The notes beneath the pieces are model-generated. The model saw only the letters and a program-made list of their open reading frames with translations. It did no database searches and was not told where the DNA came from. From Bacilli bacterium (GTDB taxonomy: Bacteria > Bacillota_I > Bacilli_A > RFN20 > CAG-826), in NCBI GenBank assembly GCA_017468925.1, contig JAFUHI010000009.1, positions 62,001 to 126,000 of the forward strand: a DNA stretch of 64,000 bases, read 5' to 3'. Of this stretch, positions 17,679 to 26,935 are shown in pieces. The position numbers were made by a program, and so were the translations under genes. The first letter of the stretch is position 1; the number at the start of each line of letters is the position of its first letter.

Positions 17679-19469
17679 ATGCTGTTCGGCAAATACGTCA
17701 ACAAGTATTACTTAAAATATTGGTTCCTATTCCTCATAGGCATTTTATGCCTGGCCGCAGTTGACGTTGCCCAAACATTCATTCCTAGATATTTGGGGCA
17801 GATAATCGATGACAATAATGAATTGATTGCCAATCAAGACAATCTGCTTCAGCTTATTTTTGGCATCTTGATATGCGCTTCGGTCATGTTTATAGGCCGC
17901 TGCGTATGGAGGCTAACAATCTTTAGAGCTAGTGGAAATATTGAGATGGGTCTCCGCAAAGAGATGTTCTTGAAGGCGGAAAGATTATCGACTGCTTATT
18001 ATCACGAGAACAAAGTCGGAAACATCATGAACTGGTTCACGACTGACATCGAGACAATCGGGGAATTCTATGGCTGGGGCACAGTTATGCTTGTGGACGC
18101 CATATTCTTATCAATCATAGTCATCGTCCAGATGATCATGGTCAATATCTGGATGACTCTTATTGCTTTGGTGCCAATAATCCTTATTGTCGTTTGGGGC
18201 GCGCTTGTCGAGAAATATATGACTGTCAAATGGGAAGAAAGGCAAGGCGCAGAGGATAGGTTATATGATTTTGCCCAAGAAAACTTCACAGGAATTAGAG
18301 TCATAAAGGCCTTTGTCAAAGAGAACAAGGAATTGCACGCTTTTGCGAAAATAGCGAAGAATTGCAAGGATATAAACATCAGATTCGCAAGGATGTCCGT
18401 CTTATTTGATGTCTTGATTGAAATCATCATAGCCTTGGAATTGGCGTTTGTTTTGGGTTTTGGTGGATGGTTCATCTACGCCTTTGCAGTTGGTTCCCCA
18501 ATCATTCTTTTTGGCATAAGTATTGATATAACGGTTGGTCAGCTTGTTCAGTTCGTTGGATATATTGATCTTCTTGTGTGGCCGATGATTGCCTTGGGTC
18601 AGATAGTCACAATGAGATCGAGAGCGAAAGGATCACTAAATAGAATTACCAACTTCCTAGACACCCCTGAAGAGATTCATAACTGCGACAACCCGATAGT
18701 CCTAAACGATGTAAAAGGGAAAATCGAATTCAAGAATTTCTCTTTCGCGTATCCAAGCAACGACCACGATTCGCTAGAGGATATTAGTTTAACCATTAAT
18801 CCAGGTGAGACAGTTGGTATTGTCGGCAAGATAGGAAGCGGAAAAACAACATTAGTAAGCGTTTTATTTAGGCTATACAACATCAAAGAAGGAACCATTT
18901 TCATCGACGGAAATGACTTGATGAAGTGTGATATAGAATCGCTAAGAGATAATATCGCATATGCCCCACAGGATAATTTCTTATATAGCGATGAAATCAA
19001 AAACAATATCGCTTTTTCTTCCGATGTTGTTGACCAAGAGAAAGTCGAAGAAGCTGCAAGATTTGCGGATGTTCACTATAACATCATCGACTTCCCAAAA
19101 GGATATGAAACAGTATCTGGAGAGAGGGGCGTAACTCTATCTGGCGGACAAAAACAAAGAATCTCAATCGCTAGAGCGTTTTACAAAAAAGCACCTATTT
19201 TGGTGTTGGATGACTCTGTTTCAGCGGTTGATGTGAAGACCGAGGAAACAATACTCGAAAACATCAAAGTCCAAAGAAAAGATATGACGACAATCGTTGT
19301 GGCATCTAGAGTTTCAACGGTTTCTCATATGGATAAAATCATCGTTCTGGATAATGGCAAACTTGAGGCTTTTGGCAATCATCAAGAGCTTATGAAGAAA
19401 TCCAAAGTCTATCAACGAATGGTTTTCCTCCAAGAGTTGGAGAAAGAAGCGGAAGGAGGTGAGCAATAA
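17679..19469 (+). CDS. ABC exporter half-transporter, degenerate-site subunit
   Basis: A 596-residue fusion of a six-helix membrane domain and an ATPase. Walker A is GKIGSGKTT, signature LSGGQKQR, and Walker B ends LVLDDSVSAVD, with Asp in place of the catalytic Glu. This substitution marks the subunit carrying the non-hydrolysing site in heterodimeric exporters such as BmrCD, LmrCD and TM287/288. Its canonical LSGGQ signature completes the active site of its partner. The stop overlaps the next ATG (TAATG at 19467-19471). Family members export drugs, lipids or peptides; nothing nearby fixes the cargo. Ribosome site CAGGGAG precedes ATG 17679. Confidence 0.9.
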   Translation: MLFGKYVNKYYLKYWFLFLIGILCLAAVDVAQTFIPRYLGQIIDDNNELIANQDNLLQLIFGILICASVMFIGRCVWRLTIFRASGNIEMGLRKEMFLKAERLSTAYYHENKVGNIMNWFTTDIETIGEFYGWGTVMLVDAIFLSIIVIVQMIMVNIWMTLIALVPIILIVVWGALVEKYMTVKWEERQGAEDRLYDFAQENFTGIRVIKAFVKENKELHAFAKIAKNCKDINIRFARMSVLFDVLIEIIIALELAFVLGFGGWFIYAFAVGSPIILFGISIDITVGQLVQFVGYIDLLVWPMIALGQIVTMRSRAKGSLNRITNFLDTPEEIHNCDNPIVLNDVKGKIEFKNFSFAYPSNDHDSLEDISLTINPGETVGIVGKIGSGKTTLVSVLFRLYNIKEGTIFIDGNDLMKCDIESLRDNIAYAPQDNFLYSDEIKNNIAFSSDVVDQEKVEEAARFADVHYNIIDFPKGYETVSGERGVTLSGGQKQRISIARAFYKKAPILVLDDSVSAVDVKTEETILENIKVQRKDMTTIVVASRVSTVSHMDKIIVLDNGKLEAFGNHQELMKKSKVYQRMVFLQELEKEAEGGEQ

Positions 19470-21250
19470 TGGCAGACGAGAACTCCTTGCACGGCGATAG
19501 AAAAATGAAAATGGGAGAAATCCTCAAAAGAAGCATCCCATATCTAAAACAAGAGATATGGTCAGTTATTTTTGCTTTATTGCTCATTGTTATCACCGTT
19601 GGAATTAATATCATTCTCCCTCTTGTTACTAGAGAATTCGTTGATAGATTGAGTTCGGATGATTTGGCTAGCAAAACCTTATTCTCGGTAGTGGGAATCA
19701 TCATAGGATATGCTGGGTTGGGACTTATCAACCAAGGCATAATGTATATTCAATCTATGGTGTTACAGAAAGCTGGGCAAAGGATTGTTTATAGGTTGCG
19801 TGTAGAAGTGTTTGAGCATATCGAGAGCATGTCTCAAAACCAATTCAATGAAATGCCTGTTGGTTCTTTGGTCACTAGAGTTGCCAACTACACTGCAGCA
19901 TTATCTACTTTATTCACCGACACGATAGTCCAATTGATGTCCAACTTATTAACGGTCTTTGGCGTTTTGGCGATCATGATTGCGATCAATTGGGAACTTT
20001 CCTTGTATTTGCTGATATTCGCCGCGGTAACAGGGGTGGTTTCATATATTTTTGGCCATATAGTCCGTAAATTCTTCAGGAAGGAAAGAGGCTATTATTC
20101 AGATATGAACACCTTTCTCAATGAGAATCTTTCCGGCATGAAGATAACCCAGATTTTCAATCAGCAAAAAAGAAAAGAGGCGCAATTTGACGCGAAAAAC
20201 AAAAGAATCAGAGACACTCATTACAAAGTTGTCATTGCCTTCGCTTTGTATAGGCCGTTCATCAATTTGCTCTACTATGGGGCGATTGCAACGACATTTG
20301 GGGTTGGCTTACATTATATAGCTGCAGGAACTATGGCTGCAGGAACAATCGTTGCCTTCTATCTCTACCTTTCTAGATTCTTCAACCCAATCCAAAATAT
20401 CGCTGATCAGCTTAATAACATCCAAAGAGCAACCACCGCGGCGGAAAGACTTTATAGCCTGATGGAGATGCAGCCAGAGGTTGTTGATAAACCCGAAGCA
20501 AGGGAAATCGATCACTTCGAAGGAAAAATTGAATTCAGAAATGTGTGGTTTGCCTATGAAGAAGACAATTGGATCTTGAAGGATGTTTCTTTTATCGTCC
20601 ATCCAAAAGAAACCGTTGCTTTTGTTGGGGCCACAGGCGCAGGAAAGACAACGATATTAAGCCTTATCGTAAGGAATTTTGAGATACAAAAAGGCCAAAT
20701 ACTTATTGATGATATTGATGTTACAGATATCAAGGTTGAATCACTTAGGCGAGCGGTTGGTCAGATGCTTCAGGATGTTTTCCTATTCACCGGCACGATA
20801 AGAAACAACATCACATTGCATGATGAAAGTTTCACCGATGAAGAAATAAATGATGCGTGCGAATACGTGAATGCCTCATCCTTCATAGATAAACTTCCGA
20901 ATAAATTAGATGAGGAAGTAATAGAAAGAGGAGAGAATTTCTCCGCAGGACAAAGGCAATTACTATCGTTTGCGAGAACAGTTTTACATAAGCCTCAAAT
21001 TCTAATCCTGGATGAAGCGACCGCGAATATCGATACAGAAACCGAAAAAGTTATCCAAGATTCCTTGGAGAAGATAAAGAACATAGGAACGATGTTGGTG
21101 GTAGCCCATAGGCTTTCAACGATTCAACATTGCGACAATATAATCGTCTTGCAAGGCGGAGAAATAATGGAGCAAGGGAATCATCAGTCATTGCTGAGAC
21201 AAAAGGGTTTATATTACAAATTGTATAAACTCCAATTTGAGGAAAGATAA
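19469..21250 (+). CDS. ABC exporter half-transporter, catalytic-site subunit
   Basis: A 593-residue partner of the preceding gene. It has an N-terminal helix extension, six membrane helices and an ATPase with Walker A GATGAGKTT, a diverged signature FSAGQRQL and a canonical Walker B LILDEATANID with the catalytic Glu. Catalytic Glu here plus canonical LSGGQ in the partner make one active site; the other site is degenerate in both Walker B and signature, as expected for a heterodimer. Translation is coupled to the upstream gene by a one-base overlap with ribosome site GGAGGTGAG. kdgK follows after 47 bp with its own ribosome site. Confidence 0.9.
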   Translation: MADENSLHGDRKMKMGEILKRSIPYLKQEIWSVIFALLLIVITVGINIILPLVTREFVDRLSSDDLASKTLFSVVGIIIGYAGLGLINQGIMYIQSMVLQKAGQRIVYRLRVEVFEHIESMSQNQFNEMPVGSLVTRVANYTAALSTLFTDTIVQLMSNLLTVFGVLAIMIAINWELSLYLLIFAAVTGVVSYIFGHIVRKFFRKERGYYSDMNTFLNENLSGMKITQIFNQQKRKEAQFDAKNKRIRDTHYKVVIAFALYRPFINLLYYGAIATTFGVGLHYIAAGTMAAGTIVAFYLYLSRFFNPIQNIADQLNNIQRATTAAERLYSLMEMQPEVVDKPEAREIDHFEGKIEFRNVWFAYEEDNWILKDVSFIVHPKETVAFVGATGAGKTTILSLIVRNFEIQKGQILIDDIDVTDIKVESLRRAVGQMLQDVFLFTGTIRNNITLHDESFTDEEINDACEYVNASSFIDKLPNKLDEEVIERGENFSAGQRQLLSFARTVLHKPQILILDEATANIDTETEKVIQDSLEKIKNIGTMLVVAHRLSTIQHCDNIIVLQGGEIMEQGNHQSLLRQKGLYYKLYKLQFEER

Positions 21251-21297
21251 TCCTTCGATTTATTATTTGCTAAAATATTTGTGATTAGGAGGCTATT

Positions 21298-22326
21298 ATG
21301 GCAAACAAGGTCGTAATATTCGGGGAGATAATGATGAGGTTATCTCCAAAAGGGAATGAGAGATTCGTTCAGGCAAAAGAATTTGAAGTCACATACGGAG
21401 GAGCTGAGGCCAATGTCGCAGTGAGCCTTTCTTCTTTTGGGGTTGATGCCTCATTCGTCACAGTCTTGCCAGATAACGAGATAGGCCAAAGCGCTTTAAA
21501 CGCGGTAAGGATGCATGGCGTTGATACCAAATTCATCCTTAGGAAGAACGGAAGACTAGGAACATATTATTCAGAAAAAGGCGTCTCCCAAAGACCAAGC
21601 AAAGTCATATATGATCGCGCAAATTCATTAATTTCCCTTGCAAAAGTCGGTGATTTTGATTGGGATGCGGTTTTTGAAGGGGCCAATTGGTTCCATTTCA
21701 CCGGAATTACACCGGCTTTAGGAAAGAATGTCGCGGAACTATGCATAGAGGCTGCTAAAAAGGCTAAAGAAAAAGGACTATGCGTTTCCTGCGATTTGAA
21801 TTACCGTAGCAAACTCTGGACAAGGGAAGAAGCTTCCAAAACAATGAGTGAGCTTATGAAATACGTCGATGTTGTAATCGCCAACGAAGAAGATGCTAAA
21901 GACGTCTTTGGTATCGAATCAACATCAAGCGATATCAATAGCGGCAAACTAGATAAAGAAGGATATAAAGAAGTCGCAAGAAAACTTCAGGAAAGATTTG
22001 GCTTCAAGAAAGTCGCTATCACTTTAAGAGAAAGCCTTTCCGCAAGCCACAATATCTGGAGCGCGCTTCTATATGAAAATGGTGAATTCTTCTTCAGCAA
22101 GAAATACGATATTTTCCCGATTGTCGACCGTGTAGGCGGTGGCGATTCATTCGGCGCAGGATTGATTTATTCTTTCTTGAACGGGAAAGACGCTCAGACT
22201 TCAATCGAATTCGCTGTTGCAGCCTCGTGCTTAAAGCATTCTATCCCTGGAGATTTTAATCTTGTCTCCACCAAGGAAGTAGAAACATTGATGAAAGGGA
22301 ATGGTTCTGGCCGTGTCCAAAGATAA
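21298..22326 (+). CDS. kdgK: 2-keto-3-deoxygluconate kinase
   Basis: A 342-residue PfkB-family sugar kinase that phosphorylates 2-keto-3-deoxygluconate (KDG) to KDPG, the step between UxaA and Eda, both encoded downstream in this region. The N terminus VVIFGEIMMRLSPKG and YGGAEANVAVSLSSFG are typical of KdgK (GG sugar-binding motif), and the C-terminal VGGGDSFGAGLIYSF holds the catalytic Asp and anion hole. The ribosome site AGGAGG sits just before ATG 21298. It is separated from uxaBAC-eda by an acetyltransferase gene and the opposing araC-rhaM pair. Other PfkB substrates are possible, but sequence type and context agree on KDG. Confidence 0.88.
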   Translation: MANKVVIFGEIMMRLSPKGNERFVQAKEFEVTYGGAEANVAVSLSSFGVDASFVTVLPDNEIGQSALNAVRMHGVDTKFILRKNGRLGTYYSEKGVSQRPSKVIYDRANSLISLAKVGDFDWDAVFEGANWFHFTGITPALGKNVAELCIEAAKKAKEKGLCVSCDLNYRSKLWTREEASKTMSELMKYVDVVIANEEDAKDVFGIESTSSDINSGKLDKEGYKEVARKLQERFGFKKVAITLRESLSASHNIWSALLYENGEFFFSKKYDIFPIVDRVGGGDSFGAGLIYSFLNGKDAQTSIEFAVAASCLKHSIPGDFNLVSTKEVETLMKGNGSGRVQR

Positions 22327-22915
22327 TAGAAGCGAATACCAAAAAATGCTCGATGGTGAGCTATATGATCCTTTTGTTCCTGAGCTTCTTGAAATGAGGA
22401 CAAAGTGTCATCGAATCTGCCTCGAATATAACCAAACAACCGAGACCGATGTTGAAATAAGATCCAAATTGATTGACGAATTGATGCCAAATAGGGGCAA
22501 GAATGTATATTTGCAAGGCCCGGTATATTTCGATTTTGGAATCAATACTTATTTCGGGGACAACAGTTACGCGAACTTTAATTTCACCTGCATTGATATA
22601 TGCAAAATCACGGTTGGCAATAATGTTTATTTCGGACCGAATGTCTGCATCGCTGCGGCGTTGCACCCAATGAGATACAAGGAAAGAAATCAATACTACA
22701 ACGAAGAAAAAGGATACATGACAGATAAAGAATATGGCGCGCCAGTAACGATTGGTGATAACTGCTGGATTGCCTCTAATGTTGTGATTTGTGCGGGTGT
22801 TACAATCGGCGAAGGTTGTGTAATTGGGGCAGGTTCGGTTGTGACTAGAGATATACCTGCGAATTCTTTTGCAGCAGGGAATCCTTGCCGTGTTATAAAG
22901 AAGATAGACAATTAA
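22313..22915 (+). CDS. Sugar O-acetyltransferase, maltose/galactoside type
   Basis: An approximately 200-residue left-handed beta-helix acetyltransferase. The N-terminal EYQKMLDGELYDPFVPELLEMR is the Mac domain of maltose/galactoside acetyltransferases, and the hexapeptide repeats run from about residue 60 to 190 with the catalytic His in AALHPMRYKER and the acetyl-CoA loop CWIASNVVICAGVTIGEG. It transfers acetyl groups from acetyl-CoA to sugars. The gene overlaps the end of kdgK; GTG 22313 is preferred, with AAAGGGA 12 bases upstream, though ATG 22301 is also in frame. Its stop overlaps the convergent rhaM by four bases. Placement with sugar-acid genes suggests detoxification or storage of a pectin sugar, which is inference. 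Confidence 0.85.
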   Translation: MSKDNRSEYQKMLDGELYDPFVPELLEMRTKCHRICLEYNQTTETDVEIRSKLIDELMPNRGKNVYLQGPVYFDFGINTYFGDNSYANFNFTCIDICKITVGNNVYFGPNVCIAAALHPMRYKERNQYYNEEKGYMTDKEYGAPVTIGDNCWIASNVVICAGVTIGEGCVIGAGSVVTRDIPANSFAAGNPCRVIKKIDN

Positions 22916-23229
22916 TCCAATTCAAACACTTTTTCTAATAATGGCTGGGCGCCTGTCTTTGGATCCATAATCATTTCCATGACATCTTTCATATAGACAT
23001 TCCATTTATCGACAATTTTGCTATTTGATTGGGTTTTCGCAGCAAATTCTATACCTTTTTCGCATTCGTAATAGCCAAATACGAAATCGCCATCTGTCCA
23101 TATGGTGTAGTTCTTTATGCCAGCCTCTTTGAGCAACGAAACCATCTCAGGCCATATTTCATTATGCCTTTTGACATATTCGTCTTTTTTCCCTGGTTTG
23201 ATTTTTGCCATCCATGCGTATTTTTCCAT
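22912..23229 (-). CDS. rhaM: L-rhamnose mutarotase
   Basis: A 105-residue protein of the RhaM/RhaU family (dimeric alpha-beta barrel), which interconverts alpha and beta anomers of L-rhamnose. Family marks seen: YAWMAKIKPGKKDEYVKRHN with the active-site His, EIWPEM, NYTIWTDGDFVFGYYEC, and the conserved KWNVYMKDVMEMIMD. Length matches E. coli RhaM (104). Ribosome site GGGAGGA precedes the ATG. It lies 12 bp downstream of the AraC gene in the same direction, so both are one operon. No rhamnose isomerase or kinase is in the window, though two rhamnosidase-like enzymes are. Confidence 0.9.
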   Translation of the reverse strand: MEKYAWMAKIKPGKKDEYVKRHNEIWPEMVSLLKEAGIKNYTIWTDGDFVFGYYECEKGIEFAAKTQSNSKIVDKWNVYMKDVMEMIMDPKTGAQPLLEKVFELD

Positions 23230-23241
23230 TTTTTATCCTCC

Positions 23242-24084
23242 CTATATATGATTTGTCCTAGGGCTTTTACCAAATATTTTTTTGTAATTATAAAAGAACG
23301 ATGAATAGTTAGAATATCCAACGTTGGTTGCCGCAACGCCGGCGTCCATCCCTGATTCAATAAGTTCATTCGCTTTAAATATCTTTTTTAGCGTCACATA
23401 GTCATTTATTGTCATTCCGGTTTCTTTTTTGAAGAGCTTAGATAGATAAAATTTGTTTAAGAAGACATTATTAGAGACATCATCAAGGGTGATTCGATTA
23501 TCTATATTCTCATTGATGTAATTCAAGGCCAGTTGGATTGGCTTGTTAATCGAATTCTCGTTGAGCGACAAATCTTGTTTCTCGAATATTTTATTGATCT
23601 CAACCAGAAGCCTAATTGACTCTGAGATGAGCAATGGATGCTTGTATTTATCCATCGCAAAAACATCTATGATTTCCTTGATTATTGAAGGAATTGCAGT
23701 GTTTTCTATGTCTTTTTTCTTGATATGTCTTTTTTTCGAGAATGTTTCATCAAGCGGCAAAAACAAATTTTGGGATGATGAGAAATATGATGGCAAAATG
23801 GTTTTATCGAATCTGAAAACAACCCTGTCATAGTTGGTTTTCAAATCCGCTTCAACATAGTGGATTTCCCCTATGTTCACAAATATCATATCGCCAGGAG
23901 TTAATTCGTATTTCTTTCCTTCAATAACGTATTTGACTTTGCCCTCTAGTAGATAAAATATCTCGTAATGAGAATGGGCTTCTGGAGGGATTGTCCTTAT
24001 TGTGCCGTCTGCTTTAGTTATAGTGCGATGAAATAAAGAGCCATCATTTGTTTTCACGACATTAAGCAATATATCTTCGGCCAT
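23242..24084 (-). CDS. AraC-family regulator, probable pectin/rhamnose control
   Basis: A 280-residue regulator. The N-terminal cupin (EAHSHYEIFYLLEGKVKYVI, then YELTPGDMIFVNIGEIH) is the sugar-sensing barrel. The C-terminal two-helix-turn-helix AraC domain runs from about residue 180: NRITLDDVSNNVFLNKFYLS, LFKKETGMTINDYV and the second motif ending VGYSNYSSFFYNYKKIFGKSP. It is transcribed divergently from uxaBAC-eda across a 71-bp gap and is followed by rhaM, so it most likely activates both in response to a galacturonate or rhamnose product. There is no ribosome site; TAAAAT lies eight bases before the ATG. Confidence 0.88.
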   Translation of the reverse strand: MAEDILLNVVKTNDGSLFHRTITKADGTIRTIPPEAHSHYEIFYLLEGKVKYVIEGKKYELTPGDMIFVNIGEIHYVEADLKTNYDRVVFRFDKTILPSYFSSSQNLFLPLDETFSKKRHIKKKDIENTAIPSIIKEIIDVFAMDKYKHPLLISESIRLLVEINKIFEKQDLSLNENSINKPIQLALNYINENIDNRITLDDVSNNVFLNKFYLSKLFKKETGMTINDYVTLKKIFKANELIESGMDAGVAATNVGYSNYSSFFYNYKKIFGKSPRTNHI

Positions 24085-24155
24085 ATACCAATATTTTAAA
24101 TATAATTACCAACATTTACTATATATTGTATTAATTATTTGAATAGAATTGAGTC
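24085..24155. promoter_or_regulatory. Divergent promoter region between araC-type gene and uxaB
   Basis: A 71-bp, extremely A/T-rich gap. Toward uxaB, TAGAAT (24144-24149) lies six bases before the ATG. Toward the AraC gene, minus-strand TAAAAT lies eight bases before the ATG. Neither gene has a Shine-Dalgarno. Any AraC operator must overlap both promoters; I see no clear repeat that would mark it. Confidence 0.5.
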
Positions 24156-25541
24156 ATGAGAAAAATTAGGATTGCACAATTTGGCGAAGGTAATTTTTTA
24201 AGAACGTTCATAGATTCTTACTTCACCGCTTTAAATGAGGAAGGGCTTGGAGATTATGAGGTCACTATAATCAAACCGATTACCTTTGGTAGCCTTGCTA
24301 CTTTAAAAGAAAGAGGATGCAAATATCACATCGTTCTTCGCGGGGTCAAAGAAGATAAGGCCGTCGAGGAAGTTAGAGAAATAACTTCTGTTAAAGACGC
24401 TATAAATCCATTCGAAGAAGAAAATAGATTCTATTCTTTGGCGAAAGACAAAGACCTCAAAATTATTGTCTCAAACACCACTGAAGCGGGCATCGTATTT
24501 AACAAGAACGATAAATTTGATGCGGGTTTGGCGGATATTTCGTATCCTGCAAAGCTTACAAAATTCCTTTTAGAACGCTACAAAGCAAATTTGCCAGGCG
24601 TTTATCTTCTTCCGGTGGAATTGATAGACAATAATGGTGAGGCGTTAGAAAAAGCCGTTAACGAATACATTGATTTATGGAAACTTGATGATGGCTTTAA
24701 AGAATGGAATAAGAATGAAAATCATTACTGCTCAACTTTGGTCGACAGGATCGTCTCCGGTCATCCAAAAGATATCCAAACCGAGAACCATTTAAATGAT
24801 TTGATAGGAGAAAACGACCCACTTTGTTCAATAGGCGAGCCATTTGGACTTTGGGTGGTTGAAGATAAAGGAAACGTCAGTGAATTAATCCCAAGTGGAG
24901 AACATGACATTAATGTAGTGATTTCAAAAGACGTGCCGGTTTATAAGAAAAGAAAAGTCAGGATATTAAATGGCAGCCACACTAACTTAGTTCCCATCGC
25001 CTTGTTAATGGGCAAAATCACCGTATATGATTGCATGCAGGATGAAAGATTGAGCAAGTTTGTAGATGATACGATAAAGAATGAGATATTACCATTCATC
25101 TCAAGCAGCTATAAAGACAATCTTCTATTCGCAGAAGAAGTTAAGAACAGGTTCTCAAACCCTTATTTGAATCATCAATTAACTTCGATTGCGTTAAATT
25201 CATTTTCCAAATGGAAAGAAAGGGATTTGCCTAGCTTTATCGATTATTTCTGTCACTATAGAAGGATACCAACCAATCTCACAAAGGGGTTTGCCGCTTT
25301 GCTTGCTTTGTATTCAAAAATCACAAAAATCGATGGCGAATATATAGTGAAATTAAAAGAAAGAGATATTGAAATCAAAGACAATGTTTCGATACTAGAG
25401 AGATTCGTTTCCAAAGAACCGTTTGAGTCAATAATGTCTGATGAATCCCTTTGGGGAATTGATCTAACGACATTTAAGGATTTTAAATTAAACGTAATTC
25501 AATACATCAATGAACTATTGGATGAGAAGGTCATCATATGA
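24156..25541 (+). CDS. uxaB: Tagaturonate reductase (altronate oxidoreductase)
   Basis: A 461-residue member of the mannitol dehydrogenase/UxaB family that reduces D-tagaturonate to D-altronate with NADH. The N-terminal QFGEGNFLRTFIDSYF is the nucleotide-binding start used by this family, followed by IIVSNTTEAGI and the C-terminal catalytic Lys/Asn/His segment KKRKVRILNGSHTNLVP. Length fits UxaB (about 480). It is the first gene of uxaBAC-eda and overlaps uxaA by four bases (ATGA at 25538-25541). It begins without a ribosome site, six bases after TAGAAT. Fructuronate reductase UxuB is a relative, but UxaA next door supports UxaB. Confidence 0.9.
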   Translation: MRKIRIAQFGEGNFLRTFIDSYFTALNEEGLGDYEVTIIKPITFGSLATLKERGCKYHIVLRGVKEDKAVEEVREITSVKDAINPFEEENRFYSLAKDKDLKIIVSNTTEAGIVFNKNDKFDAGLADISYPAKLTKFLLERYKANLPGVYLLPVELIDNNGEALEKAVNEYIDLWKLDDGFKEWNKNENHYCSTLVDRIVSGHPKDIQTENHLNDLIGENDPLCSIGEPFGLWVVEDKGNVSELIPSGEHDINVVISKDVPVYKKRKVRILNGSHTNLVPIALLMGKITVYDCMQDERLSKFVDDTIKNEILPFISSSYKDNLLFAEEVKNRFSNPYLNHQLTSIALNSFSKWKERDLPSFIDYFCHYRRIPTNLTKGFAALLALYSKITKIDGEYIVKLKERDIEIKDNVSILERFVSKEPFESIMSDESLWGIDLTTFKDFKLNVIQYINELLDEKVII

Positions 25542-26935
25542 GCAATAATTTAATAATAGATAAAGAAGATAATGTAGAAGTTTGCCTTTCTGGCGATGGC
25601 GAAAGAAAAGCAGGCCACAAATACGCGATAAAAGACATATCAAGAGGCGAGAAAGTAATCAAATATGGTTTTCCAATTGGTTTTGCCACCACAGATATCA
25701 AAAAAGGCGAATGGGTCCATAGCCACAATCTCTCCTCATCGTTAGAACAAAATGAGAATTACAAATATGAACCTAAATTAACCAAAGTAGATATCACAAA
25801 AGGATATTTTTATGGCTATAAAAGAAAAAATAGGCGCGCAGGAATAAGAAACGATATTTATATAATTCCTACAGTCGGCTGCATTAATAAAATCGCGAAA
25901 GAAATAGAAGAAAAATCAAAGCCATTAATCAAAGGTTCTATTGACAATATTTTTGCTATTACTCACCAGTTTGGTTGTTCTCAGCTTTCCGATGACGCAA
26001 GAAACATAAAAGAATTGCTTTGTTCAATTGCGCTAAACCCCAATGCATCATATGTTTTATTCATCGGATTGGGATGTGAGAATAATAGACTAGCGGATAT
26101 AAAGAATGAATTAAGTGGATATGATCATATAGCCTTCTATAACTGTCAGGATGTGGATGATGAAATAGAATATGGATTATCCATAATAAGAGAATTTGTA
26201 GATAAAGCATCAACGCTCAAAAGAGAGAAAATTGACATGTCAGAACTCGCAATTGGTCTAAAATGTGGGGGTTCTGATGGGTTTTCTGGCATAACTGCAA
26301 ATCCATTGGTCGGTAAAGTGTGTGATAAAATTATTGGACTAGGCGGCTCTGCTATATTAAGCGAGATACCAGAAATGTTTGGCGCAGAGACGATTCTTCT
26401 TAATAGATGTGTAGACAAATCAACATTTGATAAACTGGCTGCATTAGTAAATAGCTACAAGGATTTCTATAGATCTAACAACCTCCCAGTTTATGAAAAT
26501 CCTTCCCCGGGAAATAAGGAAGGAGGAATTACAACCCTAGAAGAAAAATCTTTGGGGTGCGTACGTAAGGCTGGTTCATCTACAATTGTTGATGTGATTA
26601 AATATGGTGATAGATTGACAAAAAACGGATTATCAGTTTTGGACGCTCCGGGAAATGATTTGATCGCATCCACCGCATTAGGTGCTGCAGGGTGCCAGAT
26701 AGTATTATTCACTACCGGTCGTGGTACCCCATTTGGCACATTTGTCCCAACTCTTAAGATCTCATCCAACAAAGCGATCGCGAGCAAAAAAGAACACTGG
26801 ATTGATTTTGATGGCAGCACCATCGACGGCGAGAAATTATTTGAATACATTAACCTTGTTATTTCAGGAAAAGAAAAATGTTCCTCGGAGAACTATCCAG
26901 AAATAGCGTTTTTCAAGAAAGGAGTAACACTATGA
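25538..26935 (+). CDS. uxaA: Altronate dehydratase, SAF plus catalytic domain
   Basis: A 465-residue enzyme that dehydrates D-altronate to 2-keto-3-deoxygluconate using iron. Residues 1-95 form the SAF domain (HKYAIKDISRGEKVIKYGFPIG, KKGEWVHSHN), and the rest the UxaA/GarD domain, starting YFYGYKRKNRRAGIRNDIYI and including ITHQFGCSQL, LKCGGSDGFSGITANPLVG, GSAILSEIPEMFGAE and GCQIVLFTTGRGTPFG. Both halves are joined in one chain as in E. coli UxaA. Overlaps with uxaB before it and uxaC after it are four bases each, showing coupled translation. Confidence 0.93.
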   Translation: MSNNLIIDKEDNVEVCLSGDGERKAGHKYAIKDISRGEKVIKYGFPIGFATTDIKKGEWVHSHNLSSSLEQNENYKYEPKLTKVDITKGYFYGYKRKNRRAGIRNDIYIIPTVGCINKIAKEIEEKSKPLIKGSIDNIFAITHQFGCSQLSDDARNIKELLCSIALNPNASYVLFIGLGCENNRLADIKNELSGYDHIAFYNCQDVDDEIEYGLSIIREFVDKASTLKREKIDMSELAIGLKCGGSDGFSGITANPLVGKVCDKIIGLGGSAILSEIPEMFGAETILLNRCVDKSTFDKLAALVNSYKDFYRSNNLPVYENPSPGNKEGGITTLEEKSLGCVRKAGSSTIVDVIKYGDRLTKNGLSVLDAPGNDLIASTALGAAGCQIVLFTTGRGTPFGTFVPTLKISSNKAIASKKEHWIDFDGSTIDGEKLFEYINLVISGKEKCSSENYPEIAFFKKGVTL

